Part shown: positions 36,013 to 48,177 of the stretch, piece after piece
Position numbering within the stretch: position 1 is the stretch's first letter
Layout: each line of letters starts with the position of its first letter
Assembly (NCBI RefSeq): GCF_025698545.1
Contig: NC_068577.1
Location: 42,363,250-42,427,249, forward strand
Reading direction: 5' to 3'
Origin: Gossypium raimondii
Taxonomy: Eukaryota; Streptophyta; Magnoliopsida; Malvales; Malvaceae
Length of the DNA stretch: 64,000 bases
Notes under the pieces: generated by a model
The model's input: the letters and a program-made list of their open reading frames with translations, nothing else
What the model was told of the DNA's origin: nothing
Database searches by the model: none
Translations under genes and position numbers: made by a program

Positions 36013-38720
36013 TGTCAAAACCATTTTTAAATTTGAAAAAAAGGGGGATCGACTTTGAAAATAAAAAATGGGAGTCGCCACCGATCTTTCATTAAGGTGT
36101 GATCGGATCACCTAGAAAATAATTTTAAGTCTGTGAATTTTGTGAAAACAAGTTGGGAGTCGGTTACGCACGAGGAAGGGTTAGCACCCTCGCAACGCCC
36201 AAAATTGGTACCGAATTGATCATTTTATGTCTTAGTGTTGAAACTTTGAAAAGCTTTTAAAATACGATCCTTCCCCTTTCTTATTAGTGTTAATTTTATA
36301 AAAGATGCATGGATAAATCGATGCGAATACCAAAGACCTCCTTATCTTAGAGTAATAAAATGACACACCCAATACATTAGGGCACGACATTTTTAGTCCT
36401 CGAGAATAAGTTTGTCTTTTGATTTTCAAAACTTACGTGGTGAGATTTAAAAAGGATATTCAATTGCTTTAAGTCCGATGAAAAATCGAAACCCAATACG
36501 TTAGGGCACGATTTCTCAAAGTTCCGAGCATTGAATATTGACCTTTTTTTTTTTAAATCCTCATTTCGAGAAAATGATGCGTCACATCCAATACATTAGG
36601 ACACGACTTATCGAATTCCCGAGAGTGAGTTTTATGTATTATGATTAAAGAAAACTTTTGATTATTTAGATTCAACGAGGAGAAATAGAACCCAATACAT
36701 TAGGGCTCGATTCTCTCGGGGATTACAAATATTGAATATATGTGTTATTTTGAAAGGCTTTTGTATAAAATAACTTTGACATTTGTAATCTTTTGAATAA
36801 ATAACAACGATTTCATAATAGTGTACAATGCGAAATGATAATTTGTAAACTAAAGCATGCATTAATGAATAACAAAGATTCGATATATGCGAAGAAAGAA
36901 TATCATATATGTAAGAGCATCAATTTTATACCCTACACTATGCATATACTAACATCCATATTAGCAAGCAAAAGAATTAAAAGGTTAATCTAAAAAATAC
37001 AAGCGAATTAACTAAAATGTAACAAGCTTTTTTTTAAATAACAAAAAGGTAACATGAAAGAAGAAAATTTACATATTAAAATAAGTTTAAAATAATATAT
37101 ATGTGAAATTTTGAAATATACCAAAATATAGTTAAAAACAAATAATTTGAAATCAATAGTATTTTATGTACATACATATGTATAATAAAAATAATTTAAT
37201 ATAGGTTATGTACATAAAAAAATTAAATAGGGATATTATCGATAAATCTTTAAAGATGAAATATATAAAATGGCTTTTAAAAGTATATTATAAAATAAAA
37301 GTTATTAAAATATATTATAAAATATAATTCATCACAAAGTTAAAATAATAATGTATGATAATAATAAAATAAAAGAATTTAAAAATAAGTAACTGAAAAT
37401 GTAACCAAATATAACAATAATGAAAATAAAAAAATAATAAATTAATATTAAACTAATTAATAAAACAATGGGCTGATTTGGAATTAAAGCAGAAATTTTG
37501 GGATAAATCTGAAATAAACAAAAGGAAAAGTCCAAATTGCAAAACGCGAATAACATAGGGACTAAAATAGAAAATATTCCTTGCCCACTCAAACGACGCG
37601 CTACAAATGGGCTAAAATGAAATAATATCAAAAATATGGGGGAAATTTTGTAAATAAACAAAAAAACGAATTAAATCAAAGAAACAAATCAGGAGGACTA
37701 AAGGCGCAAATATCCCCTCCTAGACCAAAACACGCAGTTCTAGCCGCATCTGGGTCGGGTCCTCGGGTTGTTGCCTAAACGGCGTCGTTTTGAGGCCATA
37801 GTATTGGCGTCAAACGACGTCGTCTTAGATTGCTTAAAAACCGAAGAAGAAACCTAAAATATCAGCAGCACTCTTTTCTTTTGAAAAAAAAAACTAGGGC
37901 AGAGAGGCGCTCCCCCATGCGCCGCTCGAAGAACCAGCCGCTCAGAGACCTTCCGACCTCTCGCCCAACTCCGATAATGGCAGAGTGGCCGACAGTTCGG
38001 CAATCAGGTACCCCTTACCCTCTAATCTCTTCTTTTTATTTCTTTTCGAACCACCAATCACACGAAACACACAAAAAAGATCAAAAGACGAAAAAACAAA
38101 ACAAAATTTTGAATCACCTTTGGTATTTTGAGAATTTTTCTCTGATTTTCTATTTCAAATTTTTGTATCTCTCTGTGTAACCCATTACAAAGGTTCTGCC
38201 TTTTTGTTTTATAGGCCGGAAAAGGTAAACAAAAATGAAAAAAAATACAATTTTTGTTATCTGCTGCGTTGTTTGCATCTCATTTGCAGGTGTACGGGGG
38301 CAGAAGTCGACGTGGAGGTACGGAGACGAAGCGCGTGCGTACAGAGGCCTATCACGTGTGAAGGGGAGGGCCGAAAGCGTGTGCAGAGGCGCAGCACGCG
38401 CGGGGGAGCCTTGGGTTCTACTGCGGCACTGCTGGCTGCTAAAGGCTGGCCTAGGGTTTGTATGCTGCTTTGGTGTTGGTCCGTCGGGCTAGGGTTAGCT
38501 GATTAGGCTTAATGGTTTAGGTTTGTATTGGGTTGAGATTTGGGCTTGGGCCGGTGTTGGGTTTGTATTTCAGGTTAATTTGGGGCTTAATGGGTTTGTT
38601 GTATTTTGGGTTTGGGTAAATTAATCGGATCTGCTATTGTAACAAAACTGGACATTTATTTATTTTTTATTTTATTTTATTATTTTATGCATGTGGGTCG
38701 GGCATTAATTGGGTATTACA
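36013..38720 (-). repeat. 3' LTR (left) of the Tat/Ogre-like element
   Basis: Ends, read on +, are TGTCAAAACC ... GGGTATTACA. It is homologous to 50883-53270 but longer: about 345 bp (near 37920-38264) are present here and missing from the right LTR. Four degenerate copies of a phrase 'cccaatacattagggcacga' lie at about 36368, 36492, 36588 and 36691. Near 37780-37830 are the ACGTCGT-type words 'cggcgtcgttttg' and 'aaacgacgtcgtc'. AT-rich minus-strand frames here are not genes. Confidence 0.92.
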
Positions 38721-38735
38721 GCTGCCCCTCTTTAC
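38721..38735 (-). promoter_or_regulatory. Polypurine tract of the Tat/Ogre-like element
   Basis: On the minus strand 'agtaaagaggggcagc' immediately precedes the 3' LTR, the normal position and composition for the plus-strand primer. Confidence 0.7.
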
Positions 38736-38874
38736 TCGTTGTCGTGTAACCAGAACGGAGCAAAGACTCTAAAAATGACCAATTTTGCCCGGTCGTGCTT
38801 GGACTTTGGTGCTCCTGTTCTTCAAGTAGCTTCATTCCACCTTACTGCTTCTTCAGAGGTATAGGAGTTGCTTT

Positions 38875-39535
38875 GATCCACTCCTCTGCAACATCAGGGA
38901 GATAGGATTAGTAGCTTGTAACTTTTGAAAGAATAACATTTGCTATCTCCGGTTGGCAAGACTTGATGCGATCTGCTCTGCAACTTCAGAGAGATAAGAT
39001 CGGTTTCTTCTGTCTATTCCACTGTAATCTCAGGAAGATAAGACCTGATGCGATCTACTCTACTGTAACTTCAGAGAGATAAGATCCTTTATTTTAATCC
39101 GCTCCACTGTAATCTCAGGGAGATAGGATTACTAACTTCAATCTGCCCCGCTGTAATCTCAGGGAGATAAGATTTCTGGCTTCAATCTGATGCGATCTAC
39201 TCTACTGTAACTTCAGAGAGATAAGATCCTTTATTTTAATCCGCTCCACTGTAATCTCAGGGAGATAGGATTACTAGCTTCAATCTGCTCCGCCGTAATC
39301 TCAGAGAGATAAGATTTGATGTGATCTACTCTACTGTAACTTCAGAGAGATAAGATCCCTTATTTTAATCCGCTCCACTGTAATCTCAGGGAGATAGGAT
39401 TACTAGCTTCAATCTGCTCCACCACTGCCAGGGAGCTAAAACTAGTGGCTTAAATCTGTTTCCCTACTCCTGGAAAAGATGAGATTCGCCGTTTTCGATC
39501 TGCTCCGCTACTGCAGGAAGGCAAGATCTACTATA
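38875..39535 (-). repeat. Tandem repeat array in the 3' noncoding region of the Tat/Ogre-like element
   Basis: About ten imperfect units share the phrase 'actgtaatctcagggagata' (variants with 'aacttcagagagataagatc'). They alternate with spacers such as 'ttattttaatccgctcc', 'ggattactagcttcaatc' and 'tgatgcgatctactct'. Single units are roughly 55-65 bp. A higher-order block of about 130 bp is repeated near 39050-39390 with almost no change. Tandem repeats between integrase and the 3' LTR are a known feature of Tat/Ogre elements and a known source of satellite DNA. Confidence 0.88.
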
Positions 39536-40852
39536 TTCACTGATCTGTTCTCTGGGGAACATGACCTATATAATGAACCTAATTATGCCTAATGATTAGG
39601 ATGGCATGATCAAAATGAGTCAAATGCTCCTAACTAGACATGTGTGAATGGTGTTTGCATGAATGCAGAATTTTATTCTTCCGAGAATGATCCCGCGTAG
39701 GTTGTCATTACTCAAAGTTTATTAGGGCTTTAACACTGATGTGCTACAACACCTTCTTGCTCGGCTGGCGTCTCCAAAAAAACACTTAACCAGATTGCCC
39801 CCTCCACTGTAAACCTCCAAGTTTGACCCACTGGGATGCAATAATTTGTACCATCATTCTCCCACTGTAATCCAATGGTAGAAATATGTGGCTTTTCCTC
39901 AATCCTTTCCTATCACAATTCGAGGATATAGGATCTAAATCTCTATGGTTCCTTACACCATTTCTAAGGTGTCATACCAAAGGCTCATGGGCAAATGAAG
40001 GCTTTCTTCTCCGAGGAAACCTCTTCCTATTGCCTGGTGATCATTGACCGCTTGTTTATTTAAGCTTTATCACCAACACGGCATCTTGTCAATCAATGCA
40101 TTTGACAATAAAATCCAAAGAGAAAGTCCAAATTTAGACTTTTCCTTCTCAAATTTTCAACCTTTGAATTTGGTGTATTCTAAACAATAGTCCTGTTTCA
40201 GGTTCCTATATTATTTAGAAAAATTTAAGAGTAATATGCAAAACTTCCTTTATGAAAGTTTTATTAGTCCATTAATCATTATTCCAATGCAACATGCTTG
40301 CAAAAATGGTCATAGCAATGAATAAGGATAAAGTTAGTTCTAGGCATAACTCAAAATGAATAAATTATCACAAATAGTAAAGAAGGATAATAAAGAAGTT
40401 GATTGGAAATGTATATCTTAGAAAAGAAAAGAAGTATTCCAAGAACAAAAGATTCAATAATAGGAGAATTGGGTGCCCCAGATACCGCAGCTTGAACTTC
40501 TCTGTACAAACTTTCTAAAGGTCATTCTGAGATTTGACATGTGTTTAGGAGATCTACAGTACTCTGTCAATGCTCAAAGATGTCGCATACCCTTCCCTGT
40601 TGATTTAGGTATAGCAAGATCACCAGATGCCCCAATCTGATCAGGATTCGAGTTGCTCTGATCATTTCATGCCCCATTCTGATCAATATTTGAGCCGCCC
40701 TTTTCGGGTTTTCAACTCAAATCCCCTTTGGTCTCAAGGCGCCCTTTGCAAGTTTTCACCTTGGCCTCTCCATTTTTACTTTTTCATCATCATTCATTTT
40801 TCTTTTAGGAATCAAAATGCCCTTTGCGGGTTTTCACTTTGATCCCTTTCCT
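39536..40852 (-). other. 3' noncoding region of the Tat/Ogre-like element
   Basis: No coding is supported. Near 40640-40850 is a smaller set of repeated phrases ('gatcatttcatgccccat', 'ccctttgcgggttttcac', 'ccctttgcaagttttcacc'). Confidence 0.6.
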
Positions 40853-42040
40853 TCAAGTGAAGTACTTCTTGACTGAGTCTGAGTTTACAGGATTTGGCAA
40901 GTTTTTTCCATCCATCTCACTTAGAATCAAAGCTCCACCAGAAAAGGCCTTCTTTACGACATAAGGACCCTCCCAATTTGGCATCCATTTTCCTCTGAAG
41001 TCTTTTTGTATAGGGAGAATTTTCTTCAACACTAGATCCCCTTCCTGGAATTCTCTGGGACGAACATTTTTGTTATAGGCTCGCATCATCCGTTTTTGAT
41101 ACATATGACCATGTTTGATGGCTCTCAACCTTTTCCTTTCTATTAAGTTCAACTGGTCGTATCGAGACTGAACCCATTCTGCCTCATCTAATTTCAATTT
41201 AGCTAATACTCGAAGAGAAGGAATCTCCACTTCAATGGGTAAAACAGCTTCCATCCCATAAACTAGAGAAAAGGGTGTTGCCCTAGTAGAAGTCCTAACA
41301 GATGTTCAGTAAGCTAAGAGAGAAAATGATAGCTTTTCATGCCAATCCTTGTAGGTTTCAGTCATTTTTCCCACAATTCTCTTAATATTCTTATTGGCCG
41401 CCTCCACTGCACCATTCATTTTTGGCCGATATGGGGACGAGTTATGGTGACTGATCTTGAACTGACTACAAACTTCCGCTATTTTGTTATTATTCAAATT
41501 CAACGCATTATCGGATATGATTCTTTCAGGCATTCCAGATCGACAAATGATCTCCTTTTTCAAGAATTTACTAACCGCCGATTTCGTGACATTTGCATAT
41601 GAAGCAGCTTCCACCCATTTGGTAAAGTAATCAATGACCACAAAGATGAAACAATGCTCATTCAAAGCCTTTGGTGATATCGGCCCAATAACATCCATAC
41701 CCCACATGGAGAACGGCCGTGGGCAGTCATAGCATGCAGAGGTGAGGGAAGTACATGTATCTTATCTCCATAAATCTAACATTTATGAGACTTCTTGGCA
41801 TAGCTAATGCAGTCCCCTTCCATAGTAGACCAATAGTATCCAAATCTCATGATCTATCTGGCCATTGTAAAACCATTTGCATGGGTTCCGCAAATGCCCT
41901 CATGGACTTCCTCCAGGATCTTCCTAACCTCCATGGCATCTACACATCTTAATAGCACTTGATCTTTCCCACTTTTGTACAACACTTCCCCATCTAAGAC
42001 ATACTCAATGGCTATTCTTCTCAGCGTTCTCTTGTCGTTT
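40853..42040 (-). pseudogene. Tat/Ogre integrase domain (broken)
   Basis: Read right to left, it begins with the zinc-binding part ('HEGICGTHANGFTMARQIMR', then a damaged 'KSHKC'). The catalytic core follows: Asp in 'MWGMDVIGPISPKALNEH', Asp in 'GMPERIISDNALNLNN', and Glu in 'SSPYRPKMNGAVEAANKN' (41707-41306). The C-terminal part is 'TPFSLVYGMEAVLPIEVEIP' through 'WEGPYVVKKAFSGGALIL', ending at a stop at 40853. Stops occur at about 41772 and 41306, and the frame changes near 41715. Integrase joins element cDNA to host DNA; this copy is inactive as written. Confidence 0.88.
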
Positions 42041-44333
42041 TATGTCGCTTGATCAGGGTATTTTCGATTCTTCGCATACTGTAGTATACTCTGATACCAA
42101 GAGTGATCATCTTTTCCCTCTTCTTCTATACTGTAGCAATGAGTCGGAACTTCGTATATGCTCATCTGAATAGGCTTCATGATTTCTAACTTGTTCGCTT
42201 TAATCATCGATGCTAGAGTAGCCAGTGCGTCAGCCATCTGGTTTTCCTCTCGTGGGAGGTAACAAAAAGTGATGTCATCAAACTCATCAATCAATTCAAG
42301 AACCAGTTCTTTATAACTGATCAACTTAGGGTCTCTAGTTTCCCATTTTCCTTTGAGTTGGTATATCACCAATGCGGAATCTCCATACACTTTAAGCACT
42401 TTGATTTTACGTTCAATGGCCGCACGAACACCCATAATACATGCTTTATATTCTGCCATGTTATTTGTGCAATCGAAGTCCAACTTGCTAGCGACAGGAT
42501 AATGATCTCCACTTGGGGATACCAAGACTGCCCCAATTCCATTACCTATAGCATTTGAAGCTCCATCAAAATTTAACTTCCAGATGTGGTCTATTCGAGG
42601 GTTTTCTTCAGTGTTTGCCACATACAATAAATCCTCATTTGGGAAATCAAAGTTCAAAGGCTCGTAGTCTTCCAAGGCTCTGCTGGCTAGAAAATCAGCT
42701 ATTGCACTCCCTTTTATAGCCTTCTGACTTACATATACTATGTCAAATTCAGAGAGCAGAATTTGCCATCTAGCCATTCTCCCATTTAAAGCAGTTGATT
42801 CTATCATGTACTTTAAAGGATCCAACTTTGAAATCAGCCAAGTCGTATGATACAACATGTATTGCCTTAGTCTTTGGGTTGTCCAAATTAAAGCATAACA
42901 CAACTTTTCAATGGACGAGTACCTCATTTCACAACCAGTGAATTTCTTGCTGAGATAATATATTGCTCTTTCTTTCTTTCCTGTTTCGTCATGTTGGCCC
43001 AAGACGCATCCCATGGAATTGTCAAACACCGTTAGATACAATATCAATGGCCTATCTGGACTAGGCGGTGATAGTATTGGAGCATTAGCCAAGTATTGTT
43101 TTATCTTGTCAAAATCTTTCTGACATTTCTCATCCCATTCTCCCAGATTATGTTTGTTTAGAAGGTGAAACACTGGATCGCATTTCTTAGTCAATTGCGA
43201 AATGAACCGGGAAATGTAGTTTAACCTTCCTAAGAAACCTCGGACCTCTTTCTAAGTGCTTGGATGAGGAAGATCTCGTATTACTTTCACTTTATCCGGG
43301 TCAATCTCAATCCCCTTCTTACTGACTATGAAACCCAACAACTTTTCTGATCTGGCTCCAAATATGCATTTTGCTGGGTTGAGCTTGAGCTGAAATTTTC
43401 TCAATCTTAAGAATAATTTCCTCAAAAATCGGAGATGATCTTCTTCAGTTCTAGATTTTACAATCATATCATCAACATAGATCTCCATTTCTTTTTGCAT
43501 CATGTCATGAAACAGGGTGACCATTGCCCTTTGATACGTTGCTCCTGCATTCTTCAATCCAAAGGGCATTACTTTGTAACAAAATGTTCCCCATAGGGTA
43601 ATGAATGTGGTTTTCCTCATGTCCTCAGGATGCATCCTTATTTGATTGTATCTAGAAAAGCCGTCCATGAAAGAAAATAATGAGTAGCCAGCCGTATTAT
43701 CTACCAATGTGTCAATGTGCGGCAGCAGAAAATTGTCTTTTGGACTAGCCTTATTCAAATCCCTATAATCCACGCACATTCGTACCTTTCCATCCTTTTT
43801 GGGAACAGGGACGATGTTTGCTACCCATTCTGAGTACTTAACCTCCTGTAAGAACCCAGCATCAAACTATTTTTTGACCTCCTCTTTTATTTTCAACACA
43901 ATATCAGGTCTCATTCTTCTGAGCTTCTGCTGAACTGGTTTGCAATTCTCTTTTATAGGTAAACGATGTACCACGATGCTAGTATTTAGCCCTGGGATAT
44001 CTTGGTAGGACCATGCGAAAACATCTTTAACTCTCGGAGTAACTCAATGAGGTCATATTTTGTCTTTGCGGTGATATCAGTTTCGATTTTCACCTCTTTT
44101 CCTTCCTCTAGGATCATAATTTCTAATGATTCCTTATGAGGTAGGATTTTTTTATCCTCTTGTTCCACCATTCTCAACAAGTCCGGAGATACACCACAGT
44201 CTTCGTCATTTTCAAAGTCATGAGATCCTTCCAAACACATGTCTTGCTCAAAAAGAGACTCCGTGTTTGAAACAACATCACTCATGTCATTGATATCTGA
44301 GGACCTATGGGGATACACCAAAGAAATATACAA
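42040..44333 (-). pseudogene. Tat/Ogre reverse transcriptase, RNase H and second RNase H (broken)
   Basis: The RT region (about 43940-43252) has 'VPVPKKDGKVRMCVDYRDLN', 'SFMDGFSRYNQIRMHPEDM', 'MPFGLKNAGATYQRAM' and the catalytic YVDD (43479-43468). The linked RNase H (43194-42700) has 'AIYYLSKKFTGCEMRYSSIE' and 'ADFLASRALEDYEPLNF'. A second, archaeal-type RNase H (about 42585-42230) has 'KLNFDGASNAIGNGIGAVLV', 'NNMAEYKACIMGV', 'VYGDSALVIYQLKGKWE' and 'PREENQMADALATLAS', with all acidic residues expected of the fold. Dual RNase H marks the Tat lineage. Stops at about 43867 and 43252 interrupt the frame. The segment 44333-43986 is the acidic linker before RT. Confidence 0.9.
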
Positions 44334-44841
44334 AGTATAAATTTATGAATAATTATTGGTACGATCAGGTTATAAAAAAATTTTGGAAGACAATTAATCA
44401 AATGGAAAATATTTACTCGCTTGGAAAGAATAAAAGAATAATTGCTCGAAATGAATGCAACGATGTATTTTATTACGATAAAGATATTCAGACTTAAGCC
44501 TATTTCACAAAGGATTTCTTATCATTCTTAGGCTAAAAACAACAATAATGTTTTGAACATTACTCTGAATAAGCTCTAAAGACAACAGGTATTTCTTCCG
44601 CAGTCTAATTGTTTAGCTCACTCCCAGGTTCGTAAGGGCAAATCTCCAGCAAGGACCTTCTTTCGGCTGTCTCTATAGCATTGATATAAACTTTTTCCAA
44701 CATCTCTTCAATTCCTTCCCTTCTGGACACCCCTCACTCAGGGTAAATAAACCCACCCGACACAAAGGATTTAGATATGTGAGGGAAGGTCAAAGGCTCC
44801 CACTTGACTTCCTCTCCGCTTAAACGTGCCCTTCTTCTCTC
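44334..44841 (-). other. Linker between protease and RT in the Tat/Ogre-like element
   Basis: No intact frame. Minus-strand fragments such as 'ICPYEPGSELNN' followed by a stop and 'TAEEIPVVFRAYSE' look like the decayed protease-RT linker of this family. In Ogre elements an intron is known in this part of the polyprotein, but no splice sites were established here. Confidence 0.5.
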
Positions 44842-45678
44842 CTACCTTTTCTCCACTTCTTTTCTCCTTTGTTTCATATCTGGCTTGTAACCTAAGCCAA
44901 AACGATCAAACTTTCCCTTCAGCATGGGTGCTTCAACCCTTCCTTGAAGGTACTTTCCCAACCCTTTTCCTGGCGAAGCTCCTCTTCCTACCATCAACTG
45001 CAGACCCATCTCAGTAGTCTTGGATATCTTTGGTACCGAGATCCTATTTCCTTCAGCGATAAATGTTGCGTTTACAAATTCCAATGACTGGAAAGAACAT
45101 TCCACTGCCTCATCATTGGTCTCTACATAAGGTGCATCACCCGTTACCATCGCGATAATATCCTCCTCCGCACTTATTGTTACCAATCGACCCTCTGATA
45201 TTAGCTTCACCTTCTGATGTAACGATGAAGGTACTGCCCCTACTGAGTGTATCCACGGTTTCCCTAGTAAACAATTGTGGGAAGGCTTAATATCCATTAC
45301 TAAAAAGTCCACCTCATAAGTAATTGGGCCAATTCTTAATGGTATTTCAATTCTTCCTATAACCCTTCTTTCCGTTCCATCAAATGCCCTTACTATATTC
45401 TGGCAGGGTTTCATATGTGAACTATCCACAGGTAAGTGATTAAGAGTGGATAAAGGCAATACGTTCAATGCAGATCCATTATCGATCAAAACCCCCAGTA
45501 ATGTGTCCCCCTGACATCGGGTAGTAATGTATAGAGCTTTAGTAGAACCCCTACCTCCAGACAGTATTTCATCATTATTGAAGAAGATAAAATTGTCAGC
45601 ACTTATATTGTTGACCAAGCGATCCAATTTATTGATTGAGATGTCCTCGGCCACATATGTTTCGTTTAGTACTTTCAT
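44842..45678 (-). pseudogene. Tat/Ogre aspartic protease and flanking region
   Basis: A 278-codon open stretch carries the retropepsin-like core 'LYITTRCQGDTLLGVLIDNG' then 'SALNVLPLSTLNHLP' (active-site form D-N-G-S usual in this lineage), the flap-side 'RRVIGRIEIPLRIGPITYEV', and 'LLGKPWIHSVGAVPSSLHQK'. A G-patch-like glycine stretch ends it ('GRGASPGKGLGKYLQG'). It follows gag after a frame break near 45700. Protease would process the gag-pol polyprotein. This segment is open, but the polyprotein it belongs to is broken. Confidence 0.88.
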
Positions 45679-45737
45679 CAGCGCACTTCGATGACTTCTG
45701 AACTTAGGAGCAAAGCTAATACAGAAATACAGACCGG

Positions 45738-47958
45738 TTATTTGTGCAGTTGCTCTACAACACAGTATTTACTGTGTTTCAAAAACTTCAAAAACTCTTT
45801 TTCTTCTTCTTCTTTTATTGGTTCATTAACCAATGATTCAGATTCCACCGCCTTCCTTTTCCTCTGTTCCACCGTCGGAGTTTTTTCTCTTGGCAATTCT
45901 GCTCGAGTGTCATAACACTTCCCATTACGTGTATAAGAACCCCTTTCCTGGTATTCTTTTACCATATTACCCTCAACTTCTTTTCCTGGGATTGTCACAT
46001 TGCATCCGTAATTCCATGAGACCATTTTGTCATCCTTATATGTGAAACTTGACGGTTTTGTGATTACAATTTTTGGTGTTACCTGAACCCTAGCTTCGTT
46101 ACTCTTAGGTCGTGAGATAATGACTATAGGATGATTTATTTCTGGGGTCCCCGTTCCCAACTCTGTCGCGTATATGCTCCTCCTTTCTTCCGCATCTTCA
46201 TAGAACCTCATCTCCTTATTATCCATCATGCTTTGAACTAAAGCCCTGAATCCTTCACATTCTTGGATTTCGTGCCCTATTTTATGGTGGAATTCACAAT
46301 AATTTCTCATCTCATACCCTTCCTCCAAATTTGAAATAACTAACCCTCTTTTTGCCATCTCTTTCCATACCCGCTTCAATGGAGTTCTTACTTCAGCGAT
46401 GTTAGTCTTGACTTTTTCCCCCGTACTTCGCTCAACATATTCACTCCCTTATCATCATGATTGGGCAATAGACCTTCTGTGCTGGGTGAGTCATCAAATT
46501 TGACAACACCCAATTTTATAAGTCCTTCTACAACCTTCTTGAAAGTGGTACAATTTTCTATTGAGTGTCCTGAAATCCCCGCATGGTAGTCATATTGTGC
46601 GTTCGTGTCATACCATTTTGGATACGAGGGTTGTAGAGGATTCAAGTAACGAGGAGCAACAACATGTGCATTAAATAACTTCTGATACAGCTCTTTATAT
46701 GTTATTGGAATGGGAGTGAACTGGGGCTTCTTAGTATTTTGCCTCATTCCCGATTCTTGTTTCGATGAGCCTTGTTGATTAGCAATCATCTTCCCTGGTT
46801 GATTCACTGTAATTGATTTACTGTATGCGTTCACATTGTTTACTTCACCTTCTCTTTTCTTTGAAGTTGACCTTCGATTATTCTCCCCACCATCTATTTT
46901 TCCACTTTTAATAGCATGTTCAATCATTTCGCCATTCATGATTATATCCGCGAAGCTCTTCGAGGCACTTCCTAGCATGTGCGTGATAAATGGCGCCTTC
47001 AATGTGTTGATGAAAATCATCGTTATTTCTTTTTCCAAGAGTGGTGGCTGAACTTGAACTATAATCTCTCTCCACCTCTGTACATACTGTCTAAAACTTT
47101 CATTTGATTTCTTTTCCAAGTTCTGCAAAGTAATCCTGTCAGGCATTATTTCAGATACATGGCTGTACTATCTTATAAAAGCCTGTGCCAAATCCCTCCA
47201 AGTGCTGATTTTAGCCCGGCTCAACTAGTTATACCACTTAGACACTATCCCAATAAGGCTATCTTGAAAACAATGTATTAACAGCTGATCATTGTTAATG
47301 TACCCAGTCATCCTCCTACAGAACATTGTAATATGGGCTTCAGGATAACTGGTCCCACTATATTTCTCAAATTCCGGCATCTTAAACTTGTAAGGAAGTA
47401 TCAAATCCGGAACTAGACTCAGATCTTTTGCATCTATTCCACAATAACTTTCAATATTTTCTATTGCCTTAAACTTCTCTTCAATCTATTTCCATTTCTC
47501 TTCAAATTGTTTTGGCAATTCTTCTTTTTATTTATCCTTCTCAGCTATTTCATCGAAGTTCGGGATAGCAAGATTAACTGGGTTTTCACCAGGGTTAGAA
47601 CCTGATCCAGCTTGAGATTTCATCGGTATTGGAGTAACGGCTTGAAACCGCTGAGGCCTTATTGAAACAGAGGATCTACGCGGCTGTACCTCAGTCTGAA
47701 CCTACGCATGCGGAGGCGTAAAGCCTGGAGGATAGGTGGGTCCAGTCTTGTCTTCTTCTTCATCATTGATCATAGGGCATTTCCCCTTATTTAATCCTTT
47801 TAATAATTGCGTCAGCTCAGTTATCATGTCCTTTTAAGACTTCAGCATCTTTTCTGTCATGTCCTGTTGAATTTTTTCAATTGTTCCTTCATTTGCATCT
47901 GTAACTGATCTTGCATTTCCTTTTGAAGTCGATCCAACTTTTCCAATCATTGATCCAT
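45738..47958 (-). pseudogene. gag: Tat/Ogre gag (broken)
   Basis: It starts at ATG 47958 with a stop already at codon 4, then a coiled coil ('LEKLDRLQKEMQDQLQMQMK'). The retrotransposon gag core (about 47400-47040) is 'KFKMPEFEKYSGTSYPEAHI', 'GYINNDQLLIHCFQDSLIG', a stop at about 47229, 'ISTWRDLAQAFIR', 'ITLQNLEKKSNESFRQYVQR' and 'VQPPLLEKEITMIFINTL'. The next part (46388 and below) contains Cys/His-rich pieces 'NYCEFHHKIGHEIQECEGF' and 'NAQYDYHAGISGHSIENC', in place of a standard zinc knuckle. Further breaks lie near 46388 and 45738. Confidence 0.88.
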
Positions 47959-48177
47959 AATTTTTGATTTTGCACAGGTACCGTAGCGGTGTTTGGTTGA
48001 TGAGTTTTTATTGGTTTCTAGATTAACTGTAATGATTAATCAATTAGGTTCTTTCAATGGACCTTATTGCATATGATGCAATGTAATGCAATGCACGAAT
48101 GCAAAGAGGCGTCGATTCTGATTCAATTTCATTTAGAAAACTTTCACTAGAAGACAAAAATCTTTACATAAAACAAA
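47959..48177 (-). other. Spacer between ORF1 and gag
   Basis: About 220 bp without coding. It contains 'gcatatgatgcaatgtaatg'-type repeated words (48070-48110) that are common just ahead of gag in this element type. Confidence 0.5.

Noticed and set aside
37332..37661. Hydrophobic minus-strand frame, also at 52183-52542
   Set aside because: It appears twice only because both lie in the LTRs of the same element. The AT-rich sequence yields Phe/Ile/Leu codons; the two copies differ in length and frame.
38204..38506. Plus-strand frames near the LTR end, echoed at 52797-53042
   Set aside because: Antisense to the element and inside the LTR; the matching copies end differently and no domain is seen.
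38875..39535. CRISPR-like array
   Set aside because: Repeats are imperfect, spacers are themselves repeated, the host is a plant, and the array sits in a retrotransposon 3' region.
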